Shown here: positions 1 through 9,933 of the stretch, piece by piece
Layout: every line of letters begins with the position of its first letter
How positions within the stretch are numbered: the first letter of the stretch is position 1
Origin: Candidatus Niyogibacteria bacterium RIFCSPLOWO2_12_FULL_41_13
GTDB lineage: Bacteria; Patescibacteriota; Minisyncoccia; 2-12-FULL-41-13
Direction: 5' to 3'
Length of the DNA: 42,437 nt
Assembly: GCA_001821615.1 (NCBI GenBank)
Contig: MHMS01000025.1
Location: forward strand, 23,314 to 65,750
The notes under the pieces: generated by a model
What the model was told of the DNA's origin: nothing
What the model saw: only the letters and a program-made list of their open reading frames with translations
Databases searched by the model: none
Program-made: the position numbers and the translations under genes

Positions 1-19
1 ATTTTGTCTTACTGGGCAT
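1..19. repeat. Truncated end of a CCCAGTAAGAC-type inverted-repeat element
   Basis: The first 19 bases are the exact reverse complement of bases 36163-36181, the left arm of the element upstream of the UDP-xylose synthase gene. The window therefore probably begins inside the right arm of another copy, whose body lies outside the window. The remaining 40 bases before the next element are A/T-rich with no visible gene. Confidence 0.6.
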
Positions 20-62
20 AATCAATAATTATAATAAAATAATTTTTATTTGCAAATACCCG

Positions 63-185
63 ACCCCGTTAGAAGCCGCGGACGCCTTCCATTATTATCC
101 ACAAATTTATAATTGGACAAAAGAAGGAAATTCATTGTATTATAAGCTTAAAATCGCTAAGTCCGCGTCTTGCTTCTAACGGGGT
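63..185. repeat. Inverted-repeat mini-element, ACCCCGTTAGAAGC type
   Basis: Outer arms ACCCCGTTAGAAGC (63-76) and GCTTCTAACGGGGT (172-185) are perfectly complementary over 14 bp. The stem continues with CGCGGAC (77-83) against GTCCGCG (161-167) after a 4-nt bulge. The interior has no ORF and no clear similarity to the interiors of the other copies. The right end runs into TTGACA (185-190), a perfect -35-like hexamer, so the element could supply part of a promoter for rpoB. A non-autonomous mobile element or a structured RNA are both possible. Confidence 0.75.
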
Positions 186-347
186 TGACAAAGTTTGATA
201 TTTTGCTAAATTAAATACAATATTTCGTGTTAAGCTTTTCTTCTTCAGCAACTCAAAATTAAATAGGTTTTAGGGTCGTTTAAGGCCCCTAGCGCAAACA
301 GGGGGAGGGATTTTTATGTTTTAAATTTAAACATCATTTTTTAAACA
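186..347 (+). promoter_or_regulatory. rpoB upstream leader
   Basis: This A/T-rich stretch has no ORF. TTGACA at 185-190 followed by TAAATT at 207-212 (16-nt spacer) is one possible promoter, and TACAAT at 216-221 is another -10 candidate. Further down, CCCCT and AGGGG (about 285-305) can form a small stem, and a near-palindrome (ATGTTT...AAACAT) lies just before the start codon. There is no Shine-Dalgarno site directly upstream of the rpoB ATG. The promoter assignment is weak. Confidence 0.35.
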
Positions 348-3300
348 ATGGCATCAAAGCTTCCCAAAAAATATTTTACAAAATTTAAAAAACCGCTCGT
401 TGACCTCCCGAATCTGATTGAATTCCAAAAAGATTCATTTAAGTGGTTTCGCGAAAAGGGTTTAAAAGAGCTTTTTGAAGACATTTCGCCGATTAAGGAT
501 TTCACGGAGAAAGAACTGGAACTCCATTTCATTGATTATAGCATCGGCGAGCCGAATTACGACGACCAATACGCGAAAGACCACAATCTTTCTTACGAGG
601 CTCCGTTAAAAACGCGTTTTTCCCTCGTTAATAAAAGAACGAAGGAAAAAAAAGAGCAGGAGGTTTTTTTCGGAAATATTTTTTTAATGACCGAACGGGG
701 AACTTTCGTCATAAACGGCGTTGAGCGAGTCTTGATTTCCCAATTGGCCAGGTCATTCGGCGTTTATTTCAATTCCGTTTTTTACCGCGGCAAAAATTAT
801 TTCGGCGCCAAAATCATCCCCAGCCGCGGCTCCTGGATTGAAATCCAGACAGAACCAAACGGCGTCATCTACGCCCGAATAGACCGCAAAAGAAAATTTC
901 TCGTCACTTCTCTTTTGCGGTTTTTTAATTTGGAAAAAGACCAGGATATTAAAGAATGCTTTAAGGAGCGCGATAGAGGGGAGATAAAATTTATTGACGA
1001 AACAATCAAAGAAGACCCGGCGAAAAGCCAGAGCGAAGGGATTGCGGAAATGTATTCAAAAATAAGGCCGGGCGAGCCGGCGAGCCCCGAAGCGGCGAAA
1101 GAATTCATCTCAAAAATGTTTTCCAAAGAGCGTTACGACCTTTCATTGGCGGGAAGACACCGCTTAAATCGCCGGCTTGGTCTTCCTCTTGAGGGCATTG
1201 AAAAAATGCCGAGAAACCTGAATTTAGAAGATTTAAAAGCCGTTGTCGCAAAAATAATTGAGCTTAATAATAATCCCGAAGCCGTTCCCGACGATATTGA
1301 CCATCTTGGCAACCGGCGGGTCAGGGGAGTGGGAGAAATGTTTCAGCAGAGATTAAGAATCGCAATGATAAAAATACGGGCGATTATTCAGGACAGAATG
1401 GCGGCTTTGGAAAAAGAAGGGCTTGCTCCGCTTCAGCTTGTGAATCCGAGGCCGTTTATTATAGCAATGAGGGAATTTTTTTTGACGGGCCAGCTTTCCC
1501 AATTTATGAGCCAGGAAAATATTCTTTCGGAGGTGGAGCATTTAAGGCGACTTTCCGCTTTGGGTCCGGGGGGATTAAGCAGGGAAAGAGCCGGCATTGA
1601 AGCGAGAGACGTTCATTCTTCCCATTATAACCGAATTTGCCCGATTCAGACTCCCGAAGGCCAGAATGTCGGCTTGGTTGTGAATTTGGCGATTTTTGCC
1701 CGAGTCAACGAGTTCGGCATTTTGGAAACGCCTTATTTGAAAGTTGACAAGGGAAGAATAACTTCCGAAGTAAAATATCTTGACGCTTTTGAAGAGGAAA
1801 ATTACAGCATTGCCGCCGCTTCAACAAAATACGACGAAAAAGGAAAAATTTTAGAGGAATTGATTGAATCAAGAGTCAAAGGCAAACCAGCGGTGATTCA
1901 CAAGGACGAAATTGATTTTATTGATGTTTCTCCCCAGCAGGCTTTTTCCATTTCAACGAGTTTGATTCCGTTTCTTGAGCATGACGACGCGAGCCGGGCG
2001 CTGATGGGAGCGAATATGCAACGTCAGGCGATTCCCTGTTTGAGGCCGGAAGCTCCGTTGGTCGCGACCGGTCTTGAGGAAAAAGCGGCGCTTGATTCCG
2101 GCCGGCTCGTCAGGGCTCCGGAAGAAGGGGTGATTAAATACGCCGACGCCCAAAAAATAATTTTTCAATCAAAGAAAGAAGAAAAAATTTACAATCTTTT
2201 GAATTTTCATCGTTCAAACGATTTTACGCTTGTTCATCAGCGCCCGATAGTGTCTCCCGGGCAAAAAGTAAATAAAGGAGATGTTTTAAACGATTGCGCT
2301 TCAACGCAAAACGGAGAATTGGCGCTCGGCAAAAATGTTTTTGTCGCGTTTTTGTCTTTGGCCGGCTCAACCTACGAAGACTCCATCGTTATTTCCGAAA
2401 AACTGGTTCGCGCCGACACTTACACTTCCGTTCATATTGAAGACCATATTTGCGACGTAAGGGAGACAAAGTTGGGACCGGAAATCACCACTTACGACAT
2501 TCCCAATGTAAGCGAAGAACGGCTGAAAAATCTTGACGAAGACGGAATAGTGCGGATAGGAGCGGAAGTAAGGGCCAACGATATTTTGGTCGGCAAATTA
2601 AGTCCGAAAGGGGAGATTGAACTGACTCCGGAAGAAAAACTTTTGCGGGCTATTTTCGGAGAAAAGGCGAAACAATTCAAAGACACGTCTTACCGTTTGC
2701 CTCACGGAAAAGAGGGAAGGGTGATTGGAATAAAAATTTTTTCCTGGGACAAGGGCGACAAGCTTGAGCCGGGCATAACCAAAAGAATTCAAATAGAAGT
2801 CGCCCAGTTGAGAAAATTGGAAATCGGAGACAAAATTTCCGGCCGGCACGGCAACAAGGGCGTTGTTTCAAAAATTCTTAAGGAGGAAGATATGCCGTTT
2901 CTGGAAGACGGCCGGCCGATTGACATCGTTTTAAATCCTTTGGGCGTGATTTCAAGAATGAATCTGGGGCAGATTCTTGAAACGCACCTTGGTTTGGCCG
3001 CCAAAACTTTGAATTATCAGGCGATAAGCCCGATTTTTCAAGGCGTTTCAGAAGAGGAAATCAAAGAAGAGCTTTTGAAAGCCGGTTATCCTTCTTCCGG
3101 CCAGCTTAAGATTTATGACGGCAGAACGGGCGAATTGATTGAAAACAATGTTACGGTCGGCCATATTTATATGCTCAAGCTTAAACATATGGTGACTGAA
3201 AAAATACATATGAGGTCTATCGGCCCTTATTCCTTGATTACTCAACAGCCCCTCGGCGGAAAGGCGCAAATGGGAGGCCAGAGATTCGGGGAAATGGAAG

Positions 3301-3512
3301 TTTGGGCTTTGGAAGCTTACGGCGCCGCCCACACTCTTCAGGAAATGCTTACGGTTAAATCAGACGATGTGGCTGGCAGGATTGCCGTCCACGAAGCGAT
3401 TATTAGAGGAGAAAAATTCAAAAATCCGAGCCTTCCCGCTTCTTTTAATGTTCTGCTTAACGAATTAAAGGGTTTGTCTTTGGATGTAAAGCTTATTAAG
3501 AAAGACATTTGA
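348..3512 (+). CDS. rpoB: DNA-directed RNA polymerase subunit beta
   Basis: This is the beta subunit of RNA polymerase, which with beta' forms the catalytic cleft and binds DNA and the RNA product. The whole family is recognisable: the N-terminal protrusion and lobe, the RNA-exit/rifampicin region ([20 protein letters not shown], then [19 protein letters not shown]), and the C-terminal clamp-connector region ([20 protein letters not shown]). At 1054 aa it is shorter than the enterobacterial protein (about 1340 aa) and lacks its large lineage-specific insertions, as usual in reduced genomes. The ATG at 348 starts a protein that aligns from its first residues; no Shine-Dalgarno site is seen. 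Neither rplL nor rplJ lies directly upstream. rpoC follows after 21 nt, so the two are co-transcribed. Confidence 0.98.
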   Translation: MASKLPKKYFTKFKKPLVDLPNLIEFQKDSFKWFREKGLKELFEDISPIKDFTEKELELHFIDYSIGEPNYDDQYAKDHNLSYEAPLKTRFSLVNKRTKEKKEQEVFFGNIFLMTERGTFVINGVERVLISQLARSFGVYFNSVFYRGKNYFGAKIIPSRGSWIEIQTEPNGVIYARIDRKRKFLVTSLLRFFNLEKDQDIKECFKERDRGEIKFIDETIKEDPAKSQSEGIAEMYSKIRPGEPASPEAAKEFISKMFSKERYDLSLAGRHRLNRRLGLPLEGIEKMPRNLNLEDLKAVVAKIIELNNNPEAVPDDIDHLGNRRVRGVGEMFQQRLRIAMIKIRAIIQDRMAALEKEGLAPLQLVNPRPFIIAMREFFLTGQLSQFMSQENILSEVEHLRRLSALGPGGLSRERAGIEARDVHSSHYNRICPIQTPEGQNVGLVVNLAIFARVNEFGILETPYLKVDKGRITSEVKYLDAFEEENYSIAAASTKYDEKGKILEELIESRVKGKPAVIHKDEIDFIDVSPQQAFSISTSLIPFLEHDDASRALMGANMQRQAIPCLRPEAPLVATGLEEKAALDSGRLVRAPEEGVIKYADAQKIIFQSKKEEKIYNLLNFHRSNDFTLVHQRPIVSPGQKVNKGDVLNDCASTQNGELALGKNVFVAFLSLAGSTYEDSIVISEKLVRADTYTSVHIEDHICDVRETKLGPEITTYDIPNVSEERLKNLDEDGIVRIGAEVRANDILVGKLSPKGEIELTPEEKLLRAIFGEKAKQFKDTSYRLPHGKEGRVIGIKIFSWDKGDKLEPGITKRIQIEVAQLRKLEIGDKISGRHGNKGVVSKILKEEDMPFLEDGRPIDIVLNPLGVISRMNLGQILETHLGLAAKTLNYQAISPIFQGVSEEEIKEELLKAGYPSSGQLKIYDGRTGELIENNVTVGHIYMLKLKHMVTEKIHMRSIGPYSLITQQPLGGKAQMGGQRFGEMEVWALEAYGAAHTLQEMLTVKSDDVAGRIAVHEAIIRGEKFKNPSLPASFNVLLNELKGLSLDVKLIKKDI

Positions 3513-3525
3513 CATTTGACAAATA
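3504..3525 (+). repeat. 7-bp tandem tract at the rpoB-rpoC junction
   Basis: The unit GACATTT is repeated almost three times across the rpoB stop codon. It resembles, in unit length, the 7-9-bp tracts found inside argS, glyA and the radical SAM gene. Confidence 0.5.
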
Positions 3526-3533
3526 ACAAATAT

Positions 3534-6500
3534 ATGAATGAACGCGAAAAATTATCATTGCTTATAAAATTGGCCTCTCCGGAAGAAATTCTTTCCTGGT
3601 CGCGCGGAGAAGTGACGGAACCGGAGACTATAAATTACCGGACTCAAAGGGCGGAAAAAGACGGTTTGTTTGACGAGAAGATTTTTGGGCCGGAAAAAGA
3701 TTATCATTGTTTTTGCGGCAAATACAGGAAAATCCGCTATAAAGGAATCGTTTGCGACAAGTGCGGAGTGGAAGTGACCAAAGCAATCGTGCGGAGAGAA
3801 AGAATGGGCCATATCGGTTTGGCTTCTCCCGTCACCCATATCTGGTTTTTAAGGAGCGTTCCCTCGCGGCTCGGATTGGTTTTTAATCTGACGCTCTCCG
3901 ACCTTGAAAAAATCATTTATTTCAGCAGTTTTATAATTATTAAAGTCCATAAAGAAGCGAAAGAAGAACTGGAAAAAGAGCTTGCGAAAGAATATGAAAA
4001 GAAATCCAAATCTTCCGTTTCAAAACAAGAGAAAGAATCTTTCAAGCAAAATTTTGACGAAACAAAAAAAGAGTTGGATTTAGTCAGGCCCGGGCAAATT
4101 TTGTCGTCCGCGGAACATCATTCCTTGAGCTTAAAATACGGAAAGATTTTTGAGAGCGGTATCGGAGCCGAAGCTCTTTACAATTTGGCTAAAGGGATAG
4201 ATTTGGAAAAAGTCAAAAACGAATTGGAAAAAGAAATTGAAACTAATTTGGTTGACCAGGATAAAATTCAACGTCGGCTTAAACTTTTCAAATCATTGAT
4301 TAGGGCAAAGATAAGGCCGGAATGGATGTTTTTGACGGTTTTGCCGGTTATCCCGCCGGATTTAAGGCCCATTGTCCAGCTTGACGAAGGTCGCCACGCG
4401 AGCGCCGATGTCAACGACCTTTATCGGAGATTGATAAACCGCAATAATCGGCTCAAATATCTTCTTGAGATAGGCGCTCCGGAAATCATCGTTCGCAACG
4501 AAAAAAGAATGCTTCAAGAGGCGGTTGACGCCTTGATTGACAATTCAATGCGAAAAACCCAGGCGGCGGCGATTTCAAAAGCCCAAAAAAGGCCGCTTCG
4601 CTCTTTGGCGGACATGCTTAAAGGAAAACAAGGGAGATTCAGAAAAAATCTTCTCGGCAAGAGAGTTGATTATTCCGGAAGGTCGGTCATCGTTGTCGGA
4701 CCGGAACTGAAGTTTGACGAGTGCGGCCTCCCCAAACATATGTGCCTTGAGATTTATCGGCCGTTCGTCATCTCCAAGCTTATTCAAAAAGGTTTCGCTT
4801 ACAATATAAAAGGAGCCAACCGGCTGATTGAAGAAGGGAAAGACGAAGTTTGGGAAGTTTTGGAAGATTTGATTAAGGATTCTTATGTTCTTTTGAACAG
4901 AGCTCCGACCTTGCATCGGCTCGGCATTCAGGCGTTCAAGCCGATTTTAATAGAAGGAAAGGCGATTAGGATCCATCCTATGGTTTGTCATGGCTTTAAC
5001 GCGGACTTTGACGGAGACCAGATGGCCGTTCATCTTCCGCTTTCCGAGGAATCCCAGAGAGAAGCGAAAAATCTCATCGCCTCGGTTAATAACCTGACAA
5101 AACCCGGAACCGGCGAGCCGATAGTCAACCCCCAGCAGGACATAGTTTTGGGGTGTTATTGGCTTACCAATATGATTGAAGGAGGAAAAGGAGAGGGGAG
5201 GGCGTTTTCGGATTTTGCCGAGGCGTACGCGGCTTACGAAAAAGGAATCGTGGGATTGCAGTCAAAGATAAAAGTAAGAATAAAAAATGAACTGAAGGAA
5301 ACGAGTTTGGGAAGAATTATTTTTAATCAGGTGTTCCCGGACAGTTTTGGTTTTATCAACCAGCAGGTAAGCCAAAAAACGCTCAGCGATATCGTTAAAA
5401 ACATCATCACTCATTACGGAAAAGAAACAGCCGCCGAGATTTTGGATAAAATAAAGACTCTCGGATTTCGTTATGCCACCCTCTCCGGCATCAGCTTTTC
5501 AATGGATGATGTCAAAGTTCCGAAAGAAAAACCGGAGATTATTGAAAAAGCTAAACAAGAAGCCGAAAAAATCGAGGAAAATTATAAAAAAGAACTCTTG
5601 AGCTTTCACGAGCGTTTTGATTTATTGATTGAACTTTGGCAGGAAGCGAGCCAGAAAATCAATTCTTTGGTGTCCAGTTCGCTTGATCCCTCCGGCTCCA
5701 TTCATTTCATGGTGAATTCCGGCGCCAGAGGAAAATGGCCCCAAGTTTTTCAGATGGCGGGATTAAAGGGTCTGGTTACCAACCCGGCGGGACGGGTTAT
5801 TGAGCTTCCGGCAATCGCGAGTTATAAAGAAGGGCTTAAAGTTTTGGAATATTTCATTTCCACTCACGGCGCGAGAAAAGGAACGGCTGACACCGCTTTG
5901 AAGACCGCTGTCGCGGGCTACCTGACAAGAAAACTCGTGGATGCCGCCCAGTCGGTCGTAGTGGTGGAAAAAGATTGCGGGGACACCGAAGGATTTTTAG
6001 TCAGGCGCGCGGAATCGGAAAATTACGGACGCAAAATCAAGGAAAGAATTTTCGGCCGTTTTTTGGCAAAAGATTTGGCCGACCAGAAAGGAAAAATTTT
6101 ATTTAAAAAAGGACATTTGATAAGTTTTGACGACGCGGAAACGATTGATAATTCCGGCGTGGGGGAACTTGTCATCCGTTCTCCTTTAACCTGTAAAACG
6201 CAAAGAGGAGTTTGTCAAACTTGTTATGGTTATGAATTGGGCAGGAATATCTTGATTGATTTGGGCGAAGCAGTCGGCATTGTCGCCGCCCAGTCAATCG
6301 GAGAGCCGGGCACCCAGCTTACAATGAGGACTTTTCACTTTGGAGGCGTGGCAAGCAAAGAGGACATCACTCTCGGTTTGCCGCAGATTATTGAGATTTT
6401 TGAAACCCAGCTTCCTTCAAACCCGGCTGTTGTGGCTGAGGAAGAAGGCGAGATTTATGACATTCAAGAAAATGAGAGGGAGATTATCATAAAAATAAAA

Positions 6501-7145
6501 CTGGCGATTAAAGGAAAAAAGAAAGAAGACATAAAGGAATATGTCGTTCCCGCAAAAAAAGTCATATTGGTTAAAAAGGGCGACAAAGTGAAACCCGGAG
6601 ACAGATTATCAGTCGGCATTGTCAATGTAAAACATCTTTTTAAACTTGCCGGCCGCGAGGAAACCCAGAGATACATTTTGAACGAAATTGAAAGAATTTA
6701 TCTTTCGCAGGGAGCGCCGATTAACGAGAAACATATTGAAATCATCGTTCGCCAGTTATTTTCTCGGGTGGAAATTTTTGACGAAGGAGAGACTGATTTC
6801 AATAAAGGAGATATAATTGAAGAAGCCGAACTTTTTGAAGAAAACGAAAAAGCGAAAAAACTCGGCAAAAAACAAGCCAAAGGAAAGAAAACGCTTTTGG
6901 GCATTTCCAAAGTCGCCCTTAGTTCCTCCGGATTTCTTTCAGCCGCGTCTTTTCAGGAAACGGCGAAAATTTTCATCAACGCTTCTTTGGCGGGAAAAGA
7001 GGACAAGCTGTTGGGGCTTAAGGAAAACGTGATCATCGGCAAATTGATACCCGCCGGCACCGGCTTCAGAAAAGAAGATATCAAAGAAACCTCGGCGTTA
7101 AGGGAAGAAAAAACAGAATTACAGGAAGCAAGAGAGGAAAGATAA
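3534..7145 (+). CDS. rpoC: DNA-directed RNA polymerase subunit beta'
   Basis: This is the largest catalytic subunit of RNA polymerase. Visible landmarks in order are the N-terminal zinc site (CFCGKYRKIRYKG then CDKCG), the active-site loop NADFDGDQMAVH that binds the catalytic magnesium, and the second zinc site (CKTQRGVCQTCYG) followed by the trigger-loop region (IGEPGTQLTMRTFHFGG). The ORF track begins at a TTG (3516), but the ATG at 3534 gives the usual N-terminus (MNEREKLSLL) and is preferred. The protein has about 1203 aa, without the long insertions of enterobacteria. The C-terminus is rich in Lys and Glu. No hairpin terminator is obvious downstream, where a tandem repeat begins. Confidence 0.98.
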   Translation: MNEREKLSLLIKLASPEEILSWSRGEVTEPETINYRTQRAEKDGLFDEKIFGPEKDYHCFCGKYRKIRYKGIVCDKCGVEVTKAIVRRERMGHIGLASPVTHIWFLRSVPSRLGLVFNLTLSDLEKIIYFSSFIIIKVHKEAKEELEKELAKEYEKKSKSSVSKQEKESFKQNFDETKKELDLVRPGQILSSAEHHSLSLKYGKIFESGIGAEALYNLAKGIDLEKVKNELEKEIETNLVDQDKIQRRLKLFKSLIRAKIRPEWMFLTVLPVIPPDLRPIVQLDEGRHASADVNDLYRRLINRNNRLKYLLEIGAPEIIVRNEKRMLQEAVDALIDNSMRKTQAAAISKAQKRPLRSLADMLKGKQGRFRKNLLGKRVDYSGRSVIVVGPELKFDECGLPKHMCLEIYRPFVISKLIQKGFAYNIKGANRLIEEGKDEVWEVLEDLIKDSYVLLNRAPTLHRLGIQAFKPILIEGKAIRIHPMVCHGFNADFDGDQMAVHLPLSEESQREAKNLIASVNNLTKPGTGEPIVNPQQDIVLGCYWLTNMIEGGKGEGRAFSDFAEAYAAYEKGIVGLQSKIKVRIKNELKETSLGRIIFNQVFPDSFGFINQQVSQKTLSDIVKNIITHYGKETAAEILDKIKTLGFRYATLSGISFSMDDVKVPKEKPEIIEKAKQEAEKIEENYKKELLSFHERFDLLIELWQEASQKINSLVSSSLDPSGSIHFMVNSGARGKWPQVFQMAGLKGLVTNPAGRVIELPAIASYKEGLKVLEYFISTHGARKGTADTALKTAVAGYLTRKLVDAAQSVVVVEKDCGDTEGFLVRRAESENYGRKIKERIFGRFLAKDLADQKGKILFKKGHLISFDDAETIDNSGVGELVIRSPLTCKTQRGVCQTCYGYELGRNILIDLGEAVGIVAAQSIGEPGTQLTMRTFHFGGVASKEDITLGLPQIIEIFETQLPSNPAVVAEEEGEIYDIQENEREIIIKIKLAIKGKKKEDIKEYVVPAKKVILVKKGDKVKPGDRLSVGIVNVKHLFKLAGREETQRYILNEIERIYLSQGAPINEKHIEIIVRQLFSRVEIFDEGETDFNKGDIIEEAELFEENEKAKKLGKKQAKGKKTLLGISKVALSSSGFLSAASFQETAKIFINASLAGKEDKLLGLKENVIIGKLIPAGTGFRKEDIKETSALREEKTELQEAREER

Positions 7146-7160
7146 TTTATTCCGCCATAT

Positions 7161-7200
7161 TACTCGTCATTACTCGTCATTACTCGTCATTACTCGTCAA
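7161..7200. repeat. Four tandem copies of a 10-bp unit
   Basis: TACTCGTCAT occurs three times in perfect tandem, then a fourth time with its last base changed. It lies 15 bp after the rpoC stop and 17 bp before a 77-bp direct repeat. It has no spacers, so it is not a CRISPR array. Confidence 0.9.
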
Positions 7201-7217
7201 CTGATTCGCCGTTTTTA

Positions 7218-7294
7218 TTTTTATTCTCCTATTCGCGCGAATTAGACCATAAGGAATCTATTGTTGAACATTCTGAATATTCTGGCGCGAACAT
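7218..7294. repeat. 77-bp direct repeat, copy 1
   Basis: This segment matches 7920-7996 with one mismatch (C at 7288 against T at 7990). It contains the perfect 12-bp palindrome ATTCGCGCGAAT and a smaller dyad GAACATTCTGAATATTC. Together with copy 2 it brackets about 625 bp that carry one small gene. From 7295 to 7433 I see no gene, only a weak GC-rich stem near 7354-7374. Confidence 0.93.
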
Positions 7295-7433
7295 ATGTAT
7301 ATTTTTGAGTCCGCTCGAACTTACTTTAGCGAAAATTCCGGAGATTGAATAGTGGCGCTCCGTAGGCGCGCCAGCACCGGCTTAAGGTTTAGTAAATATT
7401 AATCTTTTACAACTTTTTAGCTCGAAAATTCTT

Positions 7434-7775
7434 TTATCTCTTTTTTAGAGCGCCAATTACTACTGGAATGTATAGCAGGGTCATATAATATGCAAAATGT
7501 GCCACTCTCTGTTTTATAGTTGGCTCAAAGCCATCATCGGCATATTGCTCGCAACCGCCATACACTGGATCAGATTGTTCTTCACAAGTGGGATTTCCTA
7601 AAGTAAAACTAGCGAATAAAGCTATCCCCGCACACAACAAAAACCCCTTCCATAAAACTGTTTTATATTTACCACCCTCGGCATTATCGCTTGCAGTTTT
7701 CCATGCAAAATAGACTATACCTGCTATAAATAGGTAACCAAGCGCTCTAAAAATTTTATCAAAAATTATTTCCAT
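7434..7775 (-). CDS. Small multi-pass membrane protein, unknown function
   Basis: This 113-aa protein has an N-terminal hydrophobic segment (about 11-25), a second (about 42-60) and a C-terminal one (about 91-108). A short loop with two cysteines (NPTCEEQSDPVYGGCEQY) probably faces the outside and could form a disulfide. I do not recognise a family. The gene is the only content of a segment flanked by 77-bp direct repeats between rpoC and the tRNA gene, suggesting a mobile or duplicated cassette. No Shine-Dalgarno site is seen before the ATG. The coding potential looks real because the hydrophobic segments are regular and the frame is unbroken. Confidence 0.7.
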   Translation of the reverse strand: MEIIFDKIFRALGYLFIAGIVYFAWKTASDNAEGGKYKTVLWKGFLLCAGIALFASFTLGNPTCEEQSDPVYGGCEQYADDGFEPTIKQRVAHFAYYMTLLYIPVVIGALKKR

Positions 7776-7919
7776 ATTATTGAGATAAAAAAAATATTTT
7801 GTCTTAATTACTTTAAATCTATATTTTAAGATTCGCGATTTTAGCTATAAAACTTATCAAAACTCGTTTATATTATAACATAAAATTCTTAAATTTTAAA
7901 AATTCTTTTTTTATTTTAT
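7776..7919. other. A/T-rich gap between the small membrane gene and repeat copy 2
   Basis: The stretch is strongly A/T-rich and contains no ORF of note. It should hold the promoter of the minus-strand gene at 7434-7775, but I could not pick a convincing -35/-10 pair. Confidence 0.4.
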
Positions 7920-7996
7920 TTTTTATTCTCCTATTCGCGCGAATTAGACCATAAGGAATCTATTGTTGAACATTCTGAATATTCTGGCGTGAACAT
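7920..7996. repeat. 77-bp direct repeat, copy 2
   Basis: This is the partner of 7218-7294, with a single mismatch. It ends one base from the discriminator base of the tRNA-Ile gene, the position where attachment sites of tRNA-targeting elements usually lie. It is also directly downstream of the tRNA in the direction of transcription, so it may act in 3'-end processing or termination. Confidence 0.93.
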
Positions 7997-7997
7997 G

Positions 7998-8069
7998 TGG
8001 GCGTGCTAGGGATCGAACCTAGGACCTGTTGTTTATAAGACAACCGCTCTGCCACTGAGCTACACGCCC
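7998..8069 (-). tRNA. tRNA-Ile with anticodon UAU
   Basis: The minus strand folds into a clean cloverleaf: 7-bp acceptor stem (GGGCGTG with CACGCCC), D arm GCTC-AGTGGCA-GAGC, anticodon arm GTTGT-CTTATAA-ACAAC, 5-nt variable loop, and T arm CTAGG-TTCGATC-CCTAG. The anticodon in loop CTTATAA reads UAU, which decodes AUA isoleucine. The discriminator base is A, and CCA is not encoded. The gene starts at the base right after the ftsH stop codon, so it is probably cut out of the ftsH transcript. Most bacteria read AUA with a lysidine-modified CAU tRNA instead, which makes this anticodon notable. Confidence 0.93.
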
Positions 8070-9926
8070 TCAAAGTTGCGCGCTCTGAACGGTTTTTGGT
8101 TTAAAGCCAAAACCAACGATTAGTTTTTCAAATTCCTCCCGTTCAATAGTTTCTTTTTCCATCAGTTTGCCGGCAATAGCGTCAAGGGTTTTTTTGTATT
8201 TTTTCAGGATACTTTCCGCTTGCTTGAGCGCTTCCTTGATGAATCTGGAAATTTCCCGGTCTATAAGTTTCGCGACCTCCTCGGAATAATTTTTTTCATG
8301 CGCTATTTCCCGTCCCAGAAAGATAAGTTCTTCGTGGTTGCCCAGTGTCATCGGCCCGATTTTTTCCGACATTCCGAATTTGGTTACGAGATTTCTTGCG
8401 AGTTCCGTCACTTTTTTTAAGTCGTCGGCCGCGCCGGTGGTTAATTCCCCAAATATTAATTTTTCGGAAGCGTAGCCGCCCAAAGCCACCGCCAGTTCGT
8501 CAAGAAAATATTTTTTACTAAGCAATCTTTTTTCTTCAAGGGGAAGTTTCAAAGTATAGCCGGCCGCCCTTCCTCTCGCAATAATGGAAATTTTGTGCAC
8601 CGGGTCGGCGTTTGGCGAGCCCGCCGCCACCAAAGCGTGTCCAGCTTCGTGATAAGCGGCGATTTTTTTCTCGTTTTTATTCAACATAAAGCTTTTTCTC
8701 TCTGGTCCCAACAAAACCTTTTCAATCGCTTCGTATAAATCAATTTGTCTGATTGCTTTATGTTCGTGGCGCGCCGCCAATATCGCCGATTCATTCATTA
8801 TATTTTTGAGGTCGGCGCCGGAAAATCCCGGAGTTCTTTCGGCAATCCGGCGAAGGTCAACGTCTTTTTCAATAATTTTTCCTCTCGCGTGGATTTTAAG
8901 AATCGCTTCGCGGTCGTTAAGGTCGGGCGGGTCAAGAATGACTCGGCGATCAAATCTGCCCGGCCGGAGCAAGGCTGTGTCCAAAATATCCGGCCTGTTC
9001 GTGGCCGCGAGAACTATGATTCTTTCGTTTGGTTCAAAACCGTCAAGCTCAACAAGAATTTGATTCAATGTTTGTTCTCTTTCGTCATGTCCTCCGCCAA
9101 GGCCAGCTCCCCGCTGTCTTCCAATCGCGTCAATTTCGTCAATAAAGATAATGGCCGGGGCCGATTTTTTCGCCAGACTAAATGTGTCGCGAACGCGCGA
9201 AGCGCCGATTCCCACAAACATTTCCACGAATTCCGAGGCGGACATATAAAAGAACGGCACATTGGCTTCGCCGGCAACCGCGCGGGCAAGCAAGGTTTTT
9301 CCCGTGCCCGGAGCTCCCAATAGCAATACTCCTTTTGGAATTTGAGCGCCGATTGCCAAGAATTTTTGGGGATTTCGCAGAAAATCAACCACTTCTTTCA
9401 GTTCTTCTTTCGCTTCCTTGACTCCGGCGACATCGTTGAAAGTAACGCGATTTTTTTTGTCGCTCGGCAAAACTACTCTTGCTTTTGTCTGTCCGAAAGT
9501 AAACGCCTGGATGTTGGCTCTGGAGACTTGTTTTGCCATCAGCCAAAAGAAAAAGATAATGAAAATAAAAGGAAGCAGAAACGGCAGAATCGCGCCGAGC
9601 CAGAATAAAACGCCGGAGGGCTGTTTTATTTCAACGTTGATTTTTTGGAATTCGTTCGGATTCAAGCCGTAATTGCGGAGAGTTTCAATTAAGCTTGATT
9701 CCGTCTCTTTTTTCGCCAATTGTTCTTTTTTTGAAACAAGCAAAATTTCAAGCCGTTCTCCTTTTACGGATATTTTTTCAACTTCTCCTTTTTTGATTTC
9801 TTCAACCAGCGCGGAGAGAGAAATTTCTTCCAGTTTTATCAATTGTCCGGATAAAATTGAATAAAGCGAAGCCAAGAGAAAGAAAATCAAAATGCCGATA
9901 ACGATGTTTTTGGATAAAAGCTTCAT
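8070..9926 (-). CDS. ftsH: ATP-dependent zinc metalloprotease FtsH
   Basis: FtsH is a membrane-anchored AAA+ protease that extracts and degrades membrane and short-lived proteins. The 618-aa sequence shows a first membrane segment (about 8-25), an extracytoplasmic domain, a second membrane segment (about 107-131), Walker A GAPGTGKT (204-211), Walker B IIFIDEID (about 259-266), the second region of homology ([20 protein letters not shown]) and the zinc site HEAGH (426-430). All catalytic parts are intact and the length is normal. The ATG at 9926 lies 7 nt after an extended -10 box with no Shine-Dalgarno site, so the mRNA is probably leaderless. The tRNA-Ile follows with no gap. Confidence 0.98.
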   Translation of the reverse strand: MKLLSKNIVIGILIFFLLASLYSILSGQLIKLEEISLSALVEEIKKGEVEKISVKGERLEILLVSKKEQLAKKETESSLIETLRNYGLNPNEFQKINVEIKQPSGVLFWLGAILPFLLPFIFIIFFFWLMAKQVSRANIQAFTFGQTKARVVLPSDKKNRVTFNDVAGVKEAKEELKEVVDFLRNPQKFLAIGAQIPKGVLLLGAPGTGKTLLARAVAGEANVPFFYMSASEFVEMFVGIGASRVRDTFSLAKKSAPAIIFIDEIDAIGRQRGAGLGGGHDEREQTLNQILVELDGFEPNERIIVLAATNRPDILDTALLRPGRFDRRVILDPPDLNDREAILKIHARGKIIEKDVDLRRIAERTPGFSGADLKNIMNESAILAARHEHKAIRQIDLYEAIEKVLLGPERKSFMLNKNEKKIAAYHEAGHALVAAGSPNADPVHKISIIARGRAAGYTLKLPLEEKRLLSKKYFLDELAVALGGYASEKLIFGELTTGAADDLKKVTELARNLVTKFGMSEKIGPMTLGNHEELIFLGREIAHEKNYSEEVAKLIDREISRFIKEALKQAESILKKYKKTLDAIAGKLMEKETIEREEFEKLIVGFGFKPKTVQSAQL

Positions 9927-9933
9927 AGAAAAT

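Noticed and set aside
63-185. Insertion sequence
   Set aside because: At 114-141 bp these elements are far too short to code for a transposase and none lies nearby; they are at most non-autonomous.
7161-7200. Possible CRISPR array
   Set aside because: The 10-bp units abut directly with no spacers, and no cas genes are present in the window.
8745-9323. 192-aa ORF on the plus strand opposite ftsH
   Set aside because: It is the antisense shadow of the conserved FtsH AAA region, with no ribosome site and no recognisable protein features.
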